Shown here: one piece after another, positions 18,060 through 27,193 of the stretch
Numbering within the stretch: position 1 is the stretch's first letter
Layout of the letters: the number at the start of each line of letters is the position of its first letter
Assembly (NCBI GenBank): GCA_015060865.1
Contig: SUXS01000001.1
Location: 186,001-250,000, forward strand
Reading direction: 5' to 3'
Origin: Bacteroidales bacterium
GTDB taxonomy: Bacteria > Bacteroidota > Bacteroidia > Bacteroidales > Bacteroidaceae
DNA: 64,000 bases
Made by a program: the position numbers and the translations under genes
The notes under the pieces: generated by a model
What the model saw: the letters and a program-made list of their open reading frames with translations, nothing else
Databases searched by the model: none
Told to the model about the DNA's origin: nothing

Positions 18060-18303
18060 CCAGATGCCCCGTATGCGGGCTACGGATGAAAAGGGAATTA
18101 GGTGAGAGTCCTGAACAGTCCCGCTGCTGTGTGCCCTTGTGTTGCACATCGAATCTATTGCCACTGATGCTCTGTCTGGGATAATGGTTGATGGATGATG
18201 GTTGAAGGTTGATAGAAACCGTAAACTCTAAATTCCAAACTCTAAAACCGAAAACAAGACATTGGGAAGGCCGATGTGCAGGGGTGAGTCAGAAGACCTG
18301 CAA
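18060..18303 (+). promoter_or_regulatory. Cobalamin (B12) riboswitch
   Basis: Hallmarks in order: AAAAGGGAATTAGGTG with GAGTCC (about 18089-18113), AACAGTCCCGCTGCTGTG, GCCACTG (about 18161), GGGAAGGCC (about 18264), and the B12 box GAGTCAGAAGACCTGC ending at 18301. The variable arm between GCCACTG and GGGAAGG is expanded by about ten 7-bp repeat units (18185-18254). No terminator hairpin is evident before the ATG at 18385, so control may be translational. The known logic is repression when adenosyl-cobalamin is bound. Confidence 0.93.
18185..18254. repeat. Heptamer array within the riboswitch variable arm
   Basis: Ten units in perfect 7-bp phase: TGGTTGA, TGGATGA, TGGTTGA, AGGTTGA, TAGAAAC, CGTAAAC, TCTAAAT, TCCAAAC, TCTAAAA, CCGAAAA. 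The first words are the same as in the spacer at 22353. Confidence 0.8.
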
Positions 18304-18384
18304 AACCAGTTAAACCGCGTGTATTCGAGGAAAGTATGCGTAGGGACACATTTTGTTTTACTTTCTTACAATTAATCAGAAAAG

Positions 18385-19470
18385 ATGAAGAAAGTGTATC
18401 GCAGCGCATTGTGCGCTTGTTTGGCAGGCTTCGTGCTTGCAAGTTGTGAACCTGAGGATCCCTACAAAAGGGACGACTCGGTAGTCTCTAACCCCGATGT
18501 GTTTATCCTTTGCGAAGGATTGTGGGGTGCTAACAATGCCGACATCTCGGCGTATAAGTCCGATAGCTTGCTCTGTACTCCTGAGTATTATTTGGCACAG
18601 AATGGCCAGTACTTGGGCGACACGGGGCAGGACATCATCTACCACAAGAATCACCTGTATGTGTCGGTGTATGGTTCTTCGTATGTTGCCAAGATGGACC
18701 TTGAGGGCAAGGAGCTGGCGCGTTATTCATTCTCTGCCGAGGAGGGCCAGCCACGTTACCTCACGGCCGATGGAGATTACATCTATGTCACGCTCTATAG
18801 CGGCAAGGTGGCCAAGATGAAGGCTTCGGATTTGAGTGTCGTGGATTATGCTCCTGTGGGTATGAACCCTGAGGATATTGTCCAGCATAAGGGGCAACTA
18901 CTCGTGGCTAACTCGGGATGGGGAGCAGACAATCGGGTGACCGTCATCGATGTGGCGACGTTCGACTCTATCGCCTCCATCACTGTGGAGTGGAATCCTC
19001 AGCAGTTTGTCGTGGATGGAGACAGTGTATACCTCCTCGCCAATGGCCAGTACGACGAGAACTGGAATTGCGATTACCCGGTGCAGCATATCGATGTGGC
19101 GTCTGGCAAGGTGCGCACCATTACCAATGCCACACGTGCCGTGGCTTTTGATGGTATGCTCTATCTTTGCAACTCTACCACCAACTGGGCTACCAATGAA
19201 ACTGAAAACACCTTCTTTACTTATGATGTGGCTACGGCTACCGTAAGCAATCGGTCGTTCTTGCAGGGCGATACCGATGAGCTTACTTCCAATAGCATAT
19301 ACATGATGGAGGTGAACCCGAAGAATGGTGACTTCTACATCGGGTTGGCGGGCGCCAAGTTCGTTTCGTCGGGTATGATACATCGTTGCGACCGTGAAGG
19401 TCGTCTCATCCATCGCTTTGATGTGGGTGGTGCTAACCCTAATCAGGCTGCCTTCGTGAATTACCAGTAA
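18385..19470 (+). CDS. BtuG-like surface beta-propeller lipoprotein (B12 capture)
   Basis: A 361-aa lipoprotein. Lipobox LASC is followed by the acidic EPEDP stretch typical of Bacteroidetes surface-export signals. The body shows repeated YncE/DUF5074-like propeller blades (DIIYHKNHLYVSVYGS, YLTADGDYIYVTLYSG, GQLLVANSGWG, DGDSVYLLANGQ, MEVNPKNGDFYIG). The known BtuG proteins of gut Bacteroidetes are such propellers and bind cobamides with very high affinity for a BtuB transporter. Assignment rests on fold, lipoprotein signal and the directly upstream B12 riboswitch. No btuB, btuF, btuC or btuD lies in the window. Another riboswitch-controlled propeller function is possible. Confidence 0.75.
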   Translation: MKKVYRSALCACLAGFVLASCEPEDPYKRDDSVVSNPDVFILCEGLWGANNADISAYKSDSLLCTPEYYLAQNGQYLGDTGQDIIYHKNHLYVSVYGSSYVAKMDLEGKELARYSFSAEEGQPRYLTADGDYIYVTLYSGKVAKMKASDLSVVDYAPVGMNPEDIVQHKGQLLVANSGWGADNRVTVIDVATFDSIASITVEWNPQQFVVDGDSVYLLANGQYDENWNCDYPVQHIDVASGKVRTITNATRAVAFDGMLYLCNSTTNWATNETENTFFTYDVATATVSNRSFLQGDTDELTSNSIYMMEVNPKNGDFYIGLAGAKFVSSGMIHRCDREGRLIHRFDVGGANPNQAAFVNYQ

Positions 19471-19507
19471 GAATTGATTTATAAAATACACTATTTGCCA
19501 AAATGAA

Positions 19508-19541
19508 GCGGTGGACTCTCTCGTGAGAAAGGGTCCACCGC
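19508..19541. terminator. Bidirectional terminator between btuG-like gene and proS
   Basis: GCGGTGGAC (19508-19516) pairs with GTCCACCGC (19533-19541). T-rich sequence follows on the plus strand and AT-rich sequence on the other side; the flanking genes converge. Confidence 0.8.
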
Positions 19542-19568
19542 ATTTTCATCCATAGCTATCCTGCACCA

Positions 19569-21050
19569 TCAATAAGCTCTAGCAAAGAGCACGCGGCGGG
19601 CCGAAGGCTTGCCCGTCACCATGCAGACACCCGGCGTGGTGTCGCCCTCGAAAGGAATACAGCGGATGGTTGCCTTGGTCTCCTCCTTGATGCGCTCCTC
19701 GGTCTCGGGCGTACCGTCCCAGTGAGCCAGCACGAAGCCGCCCTTCTCAATCTGCGCCTTAAACTCCTCGTAGGTATCCACAGCCACAGTATGCTCGTTG
19801 CGGTAGTTGAGTGCCTTCTGATAGATGCCCTCCTGAATCTCGTCGAGCAAGTGTGCTACATATTCCTCGATACCGTCGCATGAGCGGGTCTCCTTCTCCA
19901 GCGTGTCGCGACGCATCACCTCCATAGTGTTGTTCTCGAGATCACGACTACCCATCACGAGGCGTACGGGAACACCCTTGAGCTCATAGTCGGCAAACTT
20001 GAAGCCAGGACGCTTGTTGTCGGCATTGTCATACTTCACGCTGATGCCCATAGAGCGCAGCTTCGAGGCGACGCCCTCCACCTTGGCGTCGATGGCCTTC
20101 AACTGCTCCTCATTCTTATATATAGGTACGATGACCACCTGGATAGGAGCGAGTTTCGGAGGCAACACCAGACCATTGTCGTCAGAGTGAGCCATGATGA
20201 GCGCACCCATCAAGCGGGTCGATACACCCCATGAGGTGGCCCATACGTACTGCATGTTGTTCTCCTTGTCCACATACTGCACATCAAATGCCTTGGCAAA
20301 ATTTTGCCCAAGGAAGTGCGACGTACCGCTCTGCAGTGCCTTACCATCCTGCATCAATGCCTCAATGGTATAAGTGTCGAGTGCACCGGCAAAACGCTCG
20401 TTGGCGCTCTTCACGCCCTTCACTACGGGCACGGCCATATACTTCTCGGCAAACTCGCCGTAGAGGTTGATCATGCGCATAGCCTCCTCTTCGGCCTCCT
20501 CGCGTGTGGCGTGAGCAGTGTGGCCCTCCTGCCAGAGGAACTCGGCGGTACGGAGGAACAGACGGGTACGCATCTCCCAGCGCATCACGTTGGCCCACTG
20601 ATTGCACAGGATAGGCAGGTCACGGTATGAATGAATCCAGTTCTTATAGGTACTCCAGATGATGGTCTCCGAGGTGGGGCGAATGATCAGCTCCTCCTCA
20701 AGACGTGCTGCGGGGTCTACGACAACGCCGCTACCATCCTCCGCATTCTTCAGACGATAGTGAGTCACCACAGCGCACTCCTTGGCGAATCCCTCTACAT
20801 GCTCGGCCTCTCGTGAGAGATACGACTTCGGAATCAGCAAGGGGAAATAGGCGTTCACGTGGCCTGTAGCCTTGAACATATCATCCAGCTGACGTTGTAT
20901 CTTCTCCCAGATAGCATAGCCGTAGGGCTTGATTACCATACAGCCACGCACTGCCGACTGCTCGGCAAGATCGGCCTTTACGACCAAGTCGTTGTACCAC
21001 TGCGAGTAGTTCTCGCTACGTTTGGTAAGTTCTTTCAGTTCTTTTGCCAT
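19569..21050 (-). CDS. proS: Prolyl-tRNA synthetase
   Basis: A 493-aa class II aminoacyl-tRNA synthetase of the short archaeal/eukaryote-like (type 3) form without a bacterial INS editing domain. Seen: motif 1 region ending in [22 protein letters not shown], motif 2 [22 protein letters not shown] (written in two parts: [22 protein letters not shown]), and motif 3 near [17 protein letters not shown]. The anticodon-binding domain follows with [13 protein letters not shown]-terminal residues FARAY agree with the family. Upstream on the minus strand a -7-like TAATTTTG occurs at 21145-21138, though its -33 partner is weak. Confidence 0.96.
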   Translation of the reverse strand: MAKELKELTKRSENYSQWYNDLVVKADLAEQSAVRGCMVIKPYGYAIWEKIQRQLDDMFKATGHVNAYFPLLIPKSYLSREAEHVEGFAKECAVVTHYRLKNAEDGSGVVVDPAARLEEELIIRPTSETIIWSTYKNWIHSYRDLPILCNQWANVMRWEMRTRLFLRTAEFLWQEGHTAHATREEAEEEAMRMINLYGEFAEKYMAVPVVKGVKSANERFAGALDTYTIEALMQDGKALQSGTSHFLGQNFAKAFDVQYVDKENNMQYVWATSWGVSTRLMGALIMAHSDDNGLVLPPKLAPIQVVIVPIYKNEEQLKAIDAKVEGVASKLRSMGISVKYDNADNKRPGFKFADYELKGVPVRLVMGSRDLENNTMEVMRRDTLEKETRSCDGIEEYVAHLLDEIQEGIYQKALNYRNEHTVAVDTYEEFKAQIEKGGFVLAHWDGTPETEERIKEETKATIRCIPFEGDTTPGVCMVTGKPSARRVLFARAY

Positions 21051-21275
21051 ATTATCTTATTGAATATATTCTTTTACTATTCAGCCACAAAGAGCACATT
21101 TTTCATAACGTTTTTCAATTGCGGCATAAACAGAATGCAAAATTACATTTTTTTCATCGTTTTGCACTTCTTTTTTCTAAAATTATGGTAATATCTCATT
21201 TTTTTATTACTTTCGCAATGTTTTTACAAGCACAAAGCAATAACACCTATTATTTAACACATAAAACATACCATT

Positions 21276-21974
21276 ATGAAAATTAAAGCTTTATCATTAG
21301 GTTTATGCGTAGCGTTTATCCTCAGCTCATGCGGTAGCTGGAAAAACACGGCTTGGGGTACTAGTATCGGAACTGTTGCAGGTACAGCAATCGGCTTGGG
21401 CATTGGCTACTGGGCCGATAGAAACAGCGACAGCAACACCGGTAAGATTGTAGGCGCATCTGTAGGAGCTGCTGTAGGTGCTACAACAGGAGCCCTCATC
21501 GGTCGTAAGATGGACAAGGCTGCAGCAGAAGCCAAGAAAGTAGAAGGTGCACAGGTAGAGATGGTAGACATCCAAGGCCTACCCGCCGTAAAGGTAACCT
21601 TTGAGTCTGGTATCCTTTTCGGTTTCGACAGTTCTAAACTGAGCGAGGAAGCAAAGACTAGCCTCAACAAGTTTGCAGAAGTACTGAAATCGACTCCCGA
21701 TGCCGACGTTGCCATTCTTGGTCACACCGACAATGTAGGTTCAGAGAAAGCCAACCAATCTGTTTCTGAAAAACGTGCTAAGGAAGTTGCCAAATACTTG
21801 ACTTCACAAAATGTAGCAGAAAACCAAATCAAAGATGTTTTAGGCATGAGCTTTACGCAGCCCGTGGCTTCTAACGACACTGAAGAAGGTAGGGCACAAA
21901 ACCGTCGTGTAGAAGTTTACCTATATGCCAGTCAGGCCATGATTGACGCTGCCGAAGCCGAAACTTCTAAGTAA
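21276..21974 (+). CDS. OmpA-family lipoprotein with glycine zipper
   Basis: A 232-aa outer-membrane lipoprotein: lipobox LSSC at about residue 19, then a glycine-zipper segment (GTVAGTAIGLGIGYW, GAAVGATTGALIG). A C-terminal OmpA-like peptidoglycan-binding domain follows: FGFDSSKLSEEAK, ILGHTDNVGSEKANQSVSEKRA, and the NRRVEVYL ending. It tethers outer membrane to peptidoglycan by family analogy. AT-rich leader; the possible -7 TACTTTCG at 21208-21215 is imperfect. Confidence 0.9.
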   Translation: MKIKALSLGLCVAFILSSCGSWKNTAWGTSIGTVAGTAIGLGIGYWADRNSDSNTGKIVGASVGAAVGATTGALIGRKMDKAAAEAKKVEGAQVEMVDIQGLPAVKVTFESGILFGFDSSKLSEEAKTSLNKFAEVLKSTPDADVAILGHTDNVGSEKANQSVSEKRAKEVAKYLTSQNVAENQIKDVLGMSFTQPVASNDTEEGRAQNRRVEVYLYASQAMIDAAEAETSK

Positions 21975-21997
21975 ACACCACTCAACATGAATACCAT

Positions 21998-22031
21998 CAC
22001 CCGGTCAGCCCTTTCGTTGGCCGGGTGTTTT
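21998..22031 (+). terminator. Terminator after the OmpA-like gene
   Basis: CACCCGG (21998-22004) pairs with CCGGGTG (22021-22027), extended by TCA/TGG pairing, followed by TTTT. Confidence 0.85.
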
Positions 22032-22058
22032 AAATGATAGCCTATCCATACCTCAACT

Positions 22059-22352
22059 ATGAATATCTATTTCGACGGACTTATCATCGGCGCCGCAACA
22101 TTTCTCACCATCGGCTTGTTTCATCCCATAGTCATCAAAGCCGAGTACTACCTTGGAGTCAAGTGCTGGTGGATATTCCTCATAGCTGGCATACTCGGAG
22201 TAATCGGCTCACTGCTTGTCGAGAGCTCGCTGCTCTCCACCCTGCTCGGTGTATTTGCCTTCTCCTCTTTCTGGAGTATCAAAGAACTATTTGAGCAACG
22301 CGAACGAGTACGCAAAGGATGGTTTCCCAAGAATCCCAAGCGGAAGAGTTAA
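22059..22352 (+). CDS. DUF4491 family small membrane protein
   Basis: A 97-aa protein with three hydrophobic segments (IIGAATFLTIGLFHPIVI, IFLIAGILGVIGSLL, LLGVFAFSSFWSI) and a basic C-terminus. It matches my memory of DUF4491 (short integral membrane proteins; role unknown). The stop codon is followed immediately by a heptamer-repeat spacer that runs to the next start codon, suggesting a two-gene transcript with the ZIP transporter. Confidence 0.85.
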   Translation: MNIYFDGLIIGAATFLTIGLFHPIVIKAEYYLGVKCWWIFLIAGILGVIGSLLVESSLLSTLLGVFAFSSFWSIKELFEQRERVRKGWFPKNPKRKS

Positions 22353-22454
22353 TGGTTGATGGACGATGGATGACGGAGAACTTTCATCTTTCAACCATAA
22401 ACCCTCAACCATAAGCCATAAATCATAAACCCTCAACCATAAACCCTCAGTCCA
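22353..22454. repeat. Heptamer-phased spacer, DUF4491-ZIP
   Basis: Starting at the base after the stop codon: TGGTTGA, TGGACGA, TGGATGA, CGGAGAA. Then from 22382: TTTCATC, TTTCAAC, CATAAAC, CCTCAAC, CATAAGC, CATAAAT, CATAAAC, CCTCAAC, CATAAAC, CCTCAGT, then CCA and ATG. The left words are roughly complementary to the right (TGGTTGA against TCAACCA), so a hairpin can form. Confidence 0.85.
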
Positions 22455-23240
22455 ATGTCCCCCCTTACCATCATCGGATTCACCATTATCTTCCTGGCCA
22501 CCACTGCAGGTTCGGCCCTGGTCTACTGCTTCCGTGGCGACATCTCCAAACGTACCAATTCCATCCTCCTCGGCTTTGCTGCCGGAGTGATGATTGCCGC
22601 CTCCGTCTGGTCACTGCTGCTTCCCTCTATCGGAGAGGCCGAAGCCATGTTCGGGAACTTCGCATGGCTCCCGGCAGCAACGAGTTTCCTGCTGGGCGGA
22701 CTATTCGTCATGTTGCTCGACCATATCATCCCCCACTTTCATGCTGGCACCAATCAGGAGGAGGGTCCTCACTCATCGGCCCGTAAGAGTACCAAACTCT
22801 TCCTCGCCGTCACCATCCACAATATTCCGGAAGGCCTCGCCGTAGGCTTCGCTTTCGGCGCAGCAGCCATCAGTGATAATCCCTCGGCCTACTACGCCGC
22901 TTTGGGACTTGCTATCGGAATGTCCATTCAAAACTTTCCCGAGGGAGCAGCCATCGCCCTACCCATGCGCAGTGCCACACGTAGCAAACATCGTGCATTT
23001 CTCTACGGGATGGGGAGCGGTGCCGTAGAGCCCATCGCTGCCTTCTTGGGATTCTTCCTTTCCACAGAGTTGGGCACCTTACAACCTTGGTTTCTTGGCT
23101 TTGCTGCTGGCGCCATGATTTTCGTCGTGGCCGAAGACCTTATTCCCGACTCCAACATCAGCGAATACCCCCATACTGGCACATGGGGCGTCATGAGCGG
23201 CTTTGTCATTATGATGATTCTGGATGTCGCTTTAGGGTAA
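22455..23240 (+). CDS. ZIP-family divalent metal transporter
   Basis: A 261-aa inner-membrane transporter with about eight TM segments. Metal-site motifs of the ZIP family: HNIPEGLAVG in TM4 and QNFPEGAAIALP in TM5, plus a His-containing loop after TM3 (HIIPHFHAG). Expected to import zinc or related cations (ZupT-like). No metal regulator site was recognised. Confidence 0.92.
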   Translation: MSPLTIIGFTIIFLATTAGSALVYCFRGDISKRTNSILLGFAAGVMIAASVWSLLLPSIGEAEAMFGNFAWLPAATSFLLGGLFVMLLDHIIPHFHAGTNQEEGPHSSARKSTKLFLAVTIHNIPEGLAVGFAFGAAAISDNPSAYYAALGLAIGMSIQNFPEGAAIALPMRSATRSKHRAFLYGMGSGAVEPIAAFLGFFLSTELGTLQPWFLGFAAGAMIFVVAEDLIPDSNISEYPHTGTWGVMSGFVIMMILDVALG

Positions 23241-23398
23241 AAGTGTCACATTATTCGCTTCCACCCAATACATTTTCTACATCAAGATACTATTTTTATA
23301 ATAAATTCATAGAAAGTCCTCCGTTTTTGAAAAAAATAACGTATCTTCGTACCTACATTAGGAATGACGTGCGTCATATACACAAACAATCATTGATT

Positions 23399-26119
23399 AT
23401 GAACAAGAATAAATTTTACTGCTTTCACGTTGCATTAGCAATAGCATTGGGAATCCAAGCACAACAAACTTCGATTCCTACAGCTAATGATTATCTCGAA
23501 GCAAACAAAAAAACCGATGCTACAGTAAATTTCAACACCCAAGACGAAGGAAAGAAGACCCCTGTCATATGGGGATTAGACACCGCATGGCCCAGCGAAG
23601 ACAACATCCGTAGAGGAGTCAACCATATAGGTAAAGAGTATCTTGGCACAGGACGCGTGTCTTTTCAACCAAGCGATCTTATAGATGAAAACGGAGAGTT
23701 ATCAAAGAATCAAAAAAGTTACCTCAACGAGCGATTACGTCTCATTGGACTCTCAGGGGTTAAAAACATTGCACTGAACTGTGACCACGAAGTTCTATGC
23801 AGCTACGACAACGCAGAGCAACATCGCAAAAACTATGTAGGCAAACCAGCCGAATGGATTCGACTCTTCAAGGCTACGGTAACCTATTGCCGTGACAAGG
23901 GATTCAACGTAGTCTCCATTGCACCATTCAATGAAGCAGACTTCAGTAATTGGAATCAAGGCAGCATGGCTGATTTTAAGGAGATTTGCCGCCTTGCAAA
24001 AGCAGACCCGTTTTTTGACGGCATACGTATAAGCGGCGGTAACACACTCAACTGCGACGAAGCACTCAAATGGTACAACGGCCTTAGCCCTTATATCGAT
24101 GAAGGGAATACGCACCAGTTAGCCGGTTCATTTGACAACTATGCCAAATTCTTCACAACTGTGCGTGCCAACGGCCATTATGCCACGGCCGACGAGCTCC
24201 ACAATGTAATGGAAGCTATGGTCGGCGTAGAATATGGAATGCAAACAGGTATCTGGTGGGGATATGATGGACGTGCAAGAGGAGAGTATTGCCAAGCTAC
24301 GTTTGGCGAACGCATTGGCTATGCAGAAGACCGTACACATTGGACAGCAGCCTCAGTATACCGCATGCCCAACGGGAACATTCAAGCCTTTGGAGGCACT
24401 TCTGAGCGCCAAGCGAACAACTCAAGTTATCGTTTTGTATCAGAAGACCGCGTAGCTTATTTTGATGGCTATGGTCCCACCAACGAGTACATCATGACAC
24501 TCCCTGGAGGCACAGGCTATCAAGTAGGGCAAACCAATGCAGAACGCACTTTTGAGATACACATAGGTGAAGACGTTCCCCTTTCTCCCATCAACGGACG
24601 CTACCTTATCATGAACAAAAAAAGCCGCAAGCTCATCATGCCACAAAATGGTAGCACAGCAAACAACACCAGCATACGACAGGGGGCAAAAAAAACAAAC
24701 GCCACATACCAACAATGGGACATCACCCCCGTTGACAGCCGCGTAGGAGGAGATTTTAGCTATTTCTACATCTCGAATGCTAAAAATGGGGCACAAATGG
24801 ACGTCAACAATTGGTCTACCTCCAATGGAGGAGGCATCATACTAATCAACGGAGGCAAGGGAGCCAACGAACAATGGTATTTCAAATATGCCGGTGATGG
24901 CTATTACTACATTGTCAGCCGCCATTCAGGTAAATACCTTGAAGTGTCTGGTGGAAGTAGCACTGAAAATGCTGCCATCCTGCAACAAGCGCCCAACGGC
25001 AAGCCCCAGCAACTTTGGCGCCTACTCCCGATCAATGCATCTGCTGAAATCAAAGCACCCCAGGCCCCTACAGGACTAACAGCCACCCCACAGACTGCAT
25101 CTATCCAACTTTCCTGGAATGCAAATACAGAAAGTGACCTTGCAAGCTACATGATACTACGCAGTAAACATAATGGGAATGCTGCACACGAATGGGACGT
25201 AATTGGCCGAAATATCGAGGACACTATTTTCATTGATAACACCGTTACCCCCTATCAAGCTTACGCATATAAAATCAAAGCCGTTGACCAATCAACCAAC
25301 CGCTCTGAATCTTCAGACTCTATAATTGCAACCACACTCGCCAAAAAGGCTTTGGTTGCCCAATATTGGTTTGAAGACACATTAGCCGATAACAGTATCA
25401 ATCGACTTGACTGCGTACATTATGGCAGCGAAAGCTACATTACAGGGAAGTCCGGCAAAAGAGCTATCAACCTTGACGGTTCAAGCGATTACTTACGCTT
25501 GCCAACAGCCATAGCCAACCATCAAGAAATGACAATCACTACATGGTTGCGTCTAAAGAGCACCAATAACTGGCAACGCATATTTGACTTCGGCAATAAT
25601 GAAGACGAATACATGTTCCTTACAACGAATGCCGGAACAGGCAACATGCGCTTTACTATCAAGAACGGCGGCGAAGAACAAATTTTAGAAGGAACAAGAT
25701 TAAGTTCCCAAACTTGGAGACACATAGCCCTGACAATCAGCAACGACAGTATTGTGTTATATATTAATGGAGAAAAGAAGGCCCTTTCAAACGATATCAC
25801 CATACGACCTTCAGATTTCAGTCCCAAATTCAATTATATCGGAAAAAGCCAATTTAAGAACGATGCAAACCTAAAGGGTGACATCGACGATTTCCGCATA
25901 TATAACTATGCTCTTACAGCTGATGAGATACAGCAAGTTATAGAGAATGGAACGACCAACATAGAGAAACCACAAACTATCGTTACAGTCGCAAGAATAA
26001 TCTATTACACACTCGATGGAGTAGGCCATGACATGCCACAGAATGGCCTTAATATAGTAAAGAAAACATACAGCAACGGTGATGTCACTGTAGAGAAAAT
26101 ATTGCATACCATACAATAG
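23399..26119 (+). CDS. Secreted clan GH-A-like glycosidase with ricin-type, FN3 and LamG-like modules
   Basis: A 906-aa exported protein. The start at 23399 (MNKNKFYCFHVAL) is followed by a signal ending near IQAQ; an open frame further upstream overlaps the ZIP gene and is discarded. Catalytic region (about 30-390) is GH30-like: SIAPFNEADF places a Glu after Asn at about residue 179, the usual acid/base, with a second Glu candidate in NVMEAMVGVEYG. Next comes a ricin-B-like lectin region (GRYLIMNKKSRK, YQQWDITP, NEQWYFKYAGDG), a fibronectin type III domain (APTGLTATPQTASIQLSW) and a concanavalin/LamG-like domain (WRHIALTISNDSIVLYING, GDIDDFRIYNYAL). The tail resembles a sorting domain. AT-richer than its neighbours. 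Substrate unknown. Confidence 0.78.
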   Translation: MNKNKFYCFHVALAIALGIQAQQTSIPTANDYLEANKKTDATVNFNTQDEGKKTPVIWGLDTAWPSEDNIRRGVNHIGKEYLGTGRVSFQPSDLIDENGELSKNQKSYLNERLRLIGLSGVKNIALNCDHEVLCSYDNAEQHRKNYVGKPAEWIRLFKATVTYCRDKGFNVVSIAPFNEADFSNWNQGSMADFKEICRLAKADPFFDGIRISGGNTLNCDEALKWYNGLSPYIDEGNTHQLAGSFDNYAKFFTTVRANGHYATADELHNVMEAMVGVEYGMQTGIWWGYDGRARGEYCQATFGERIGYAEDRTHWTAASVYRMPNGNIQAFGGTSERQANNSSYRFVSEDRVAYFDGYGPTNEYIMTLPGGTGYQVGQTNAERTFEIHIGEDVPLSPINGRYLIMNKKSRKLIMPQNGSTANNTSIRQGAKKTNATYQQWDITPVDSRVGGDFSYFYISNAKNGAQMDVNNWSTSNGGGIILINGGKGANEQWYFKYAGDGYYYIVSRHSGKYLEVSGGSSTENAAILQQAPNGKPQQLWRLLPINASAEIKAPQAPTGLTATPQTASIQLSWNANTESDLASYMILRSKHNGNAAHEWDVIGRNIEDTIFIDNTVTPYQAYAYKIKAVDQSTNRSESSDSIIATTLAKKALVAQYWFEDTLADNSINRLDCVHYGSESYITGKSGKRAINLDGSSDYLRLPTAIANHQEMTITTWLRLKSTNNWQRIFDFGNNEDEYMFLTTNAGTGNMRFTIKNGGEEQILEGTRLSSQTWRHIALTISNDSIVLYINGEKKALSNDITIRPSDFSPKFNYIGKSQFKNDANLKGDIDDFRIYNYALTADEIQQVIENGTTNIEKPQTIVTVARIIYYTLDGVGHDMPQNGLNIVKKTYSNGDVTVEKILHTIQ

Positions 26120-26165
26120 TTTTTCAGCACAATCATATTCGTCACAAATATACCCCCAGATAAAA

Positions 26166-27191
26166 ATGTCACAAATAACATACAAAAATGTAGGGATATA
26201 CCAACAAGAGAGCATCGTACTTGAAAACGTTGATTTCAAAATAGGATCAAGAGAATTTGTGTATCTCATAGGCAATGTTGGTTCCGGAAAATCAAGTTTA
26301 CTGAAAACTATGTACGGAGAACTTGACATACATAGCGGAGAAGCCAACGTATTAGGCTACGACATGGCACATATACGCCGTAAACAAATTCCCGCCCTAC
26401 GTAAGCGTATAGGAATCGTCTTTCAGGATTTTCAATTACTCACCGACCGTAATGTAAGAGATAACCTCGATTTTGTACTTAAAGCAATAGGGATAAGCAA
26501 TAAAAAGGAACGGGCACATCGCATAGAGGAGGTACTTCTACAAGTAGAGATGGAAACCAAAGGATATAAAATGCCCCATGAGTTATCTGGTGGAGAACAG
26601 CAACGTATCGTTATTGCACGTGCCATACTAAATAATCCTGATATAATATTGGCCGACGAGCCTACAGGAAACCTTGATAAAAAAACCGGAACACAAATCG
26701 TAAAGCTTTTGCATGAGATCAGCAAGAAAGAAGCTACCGTTATCATGACAACCCACAACCTTCAATTAATCGAGGAATTCCCTGGCAGGATATTGGTATG
26801 CGACAACCACCATATTAAAGAGGTTTTCTCGATACCTTCCGAGGAATATGGTTCTGACATTGAAGGGGAAAGTGCCGAAGGGAATAACCTTGTCTCAAAG
26901 ATAGAGGAAACCGAGAAAACAAAGGAGCCCACAGATACTGCTATTCATCAAGAAAAATCCATAGAGCCCGATTCCGATTCTCAAGCAACTTCCCTACCCT
27001 CCTCTACTTCTCCTATACCCGAAGAGCCAAGAGAGAATCACGAAGATGCCAATGCACAATCTCAAGAGCAAGAGCTACCCACAAGTGAGACGTCGGGAGC
27101 AGAGAAGAAAGACGCAACCTCCCCCGAGGAAGCCACAACAAGTACAGAAACAGCTACCGTAAACGACCAATATAGATATACATACAATTAA
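26166..27191 (+). CDS. ftsE: FtsE-like ABC ATPase with long acidic tail
   Basis: A 341-aa ABC ATPase expected to pair with FtsX at the division site. Walker A GNVGSGKSS (about residue 37), Q-loop FQDFQLL, signature LSGGEQQR, Walker B IILADEPTGNL, H-loop TTHN. After about residue 225 there is a 110-residue low-complexity Glu/Thr/Ser/Pro tail not typical of FtsE (usually about 220-230 aa). lysC begins two bases after the stop, so the genes are cotranscribed. ftsX is not adjacent. A LolD-type role cannot be excluded. Confidence 0.85.
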   Translation: MSQITYKNVGIYQQESIVLENVDFKIGSREFVYLIGNVGSGKSSLLKTMYGELDIHSGEANVLGYDMAHIRRKQIPALRKRIGIVFQDFQLLTDRNVRDNLDFVLKAIGISNKKERAHRIEEVLLQVEMETKGYKMPHELSGGEQQRIVIARAILNNPDIILADEPTGNLDKKTGTQIVKLLHEISKKEATVIMTTHNLQLIEEFPGRILVCDNHHIKEVFSIPSEEYGSDIEGESAEGNNLVSKIEETEKTKEPTDTAIHQEKSIEPDSDSQATSLPSSTSPIPEEPRENHEDANAQSQEQELPTSETSGAEKKDATSPEEATTSTETATVNDQYRYTYN

Positions 27192-27193
27192 AT

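Noticed and set aside
18185..18254. Heptamer arrays as CRISPR or VNTR of one word
   Set aside because: Words differ from unit to unit and no spacers exist; only the 7-bp phase is constant.
23087..23398. Upstream extension of the 23.4-kb glycosidase
   Set aside because: It overlaps the ZIP transporter gene in another frame and precedes a clear signal peptide start at 23399.
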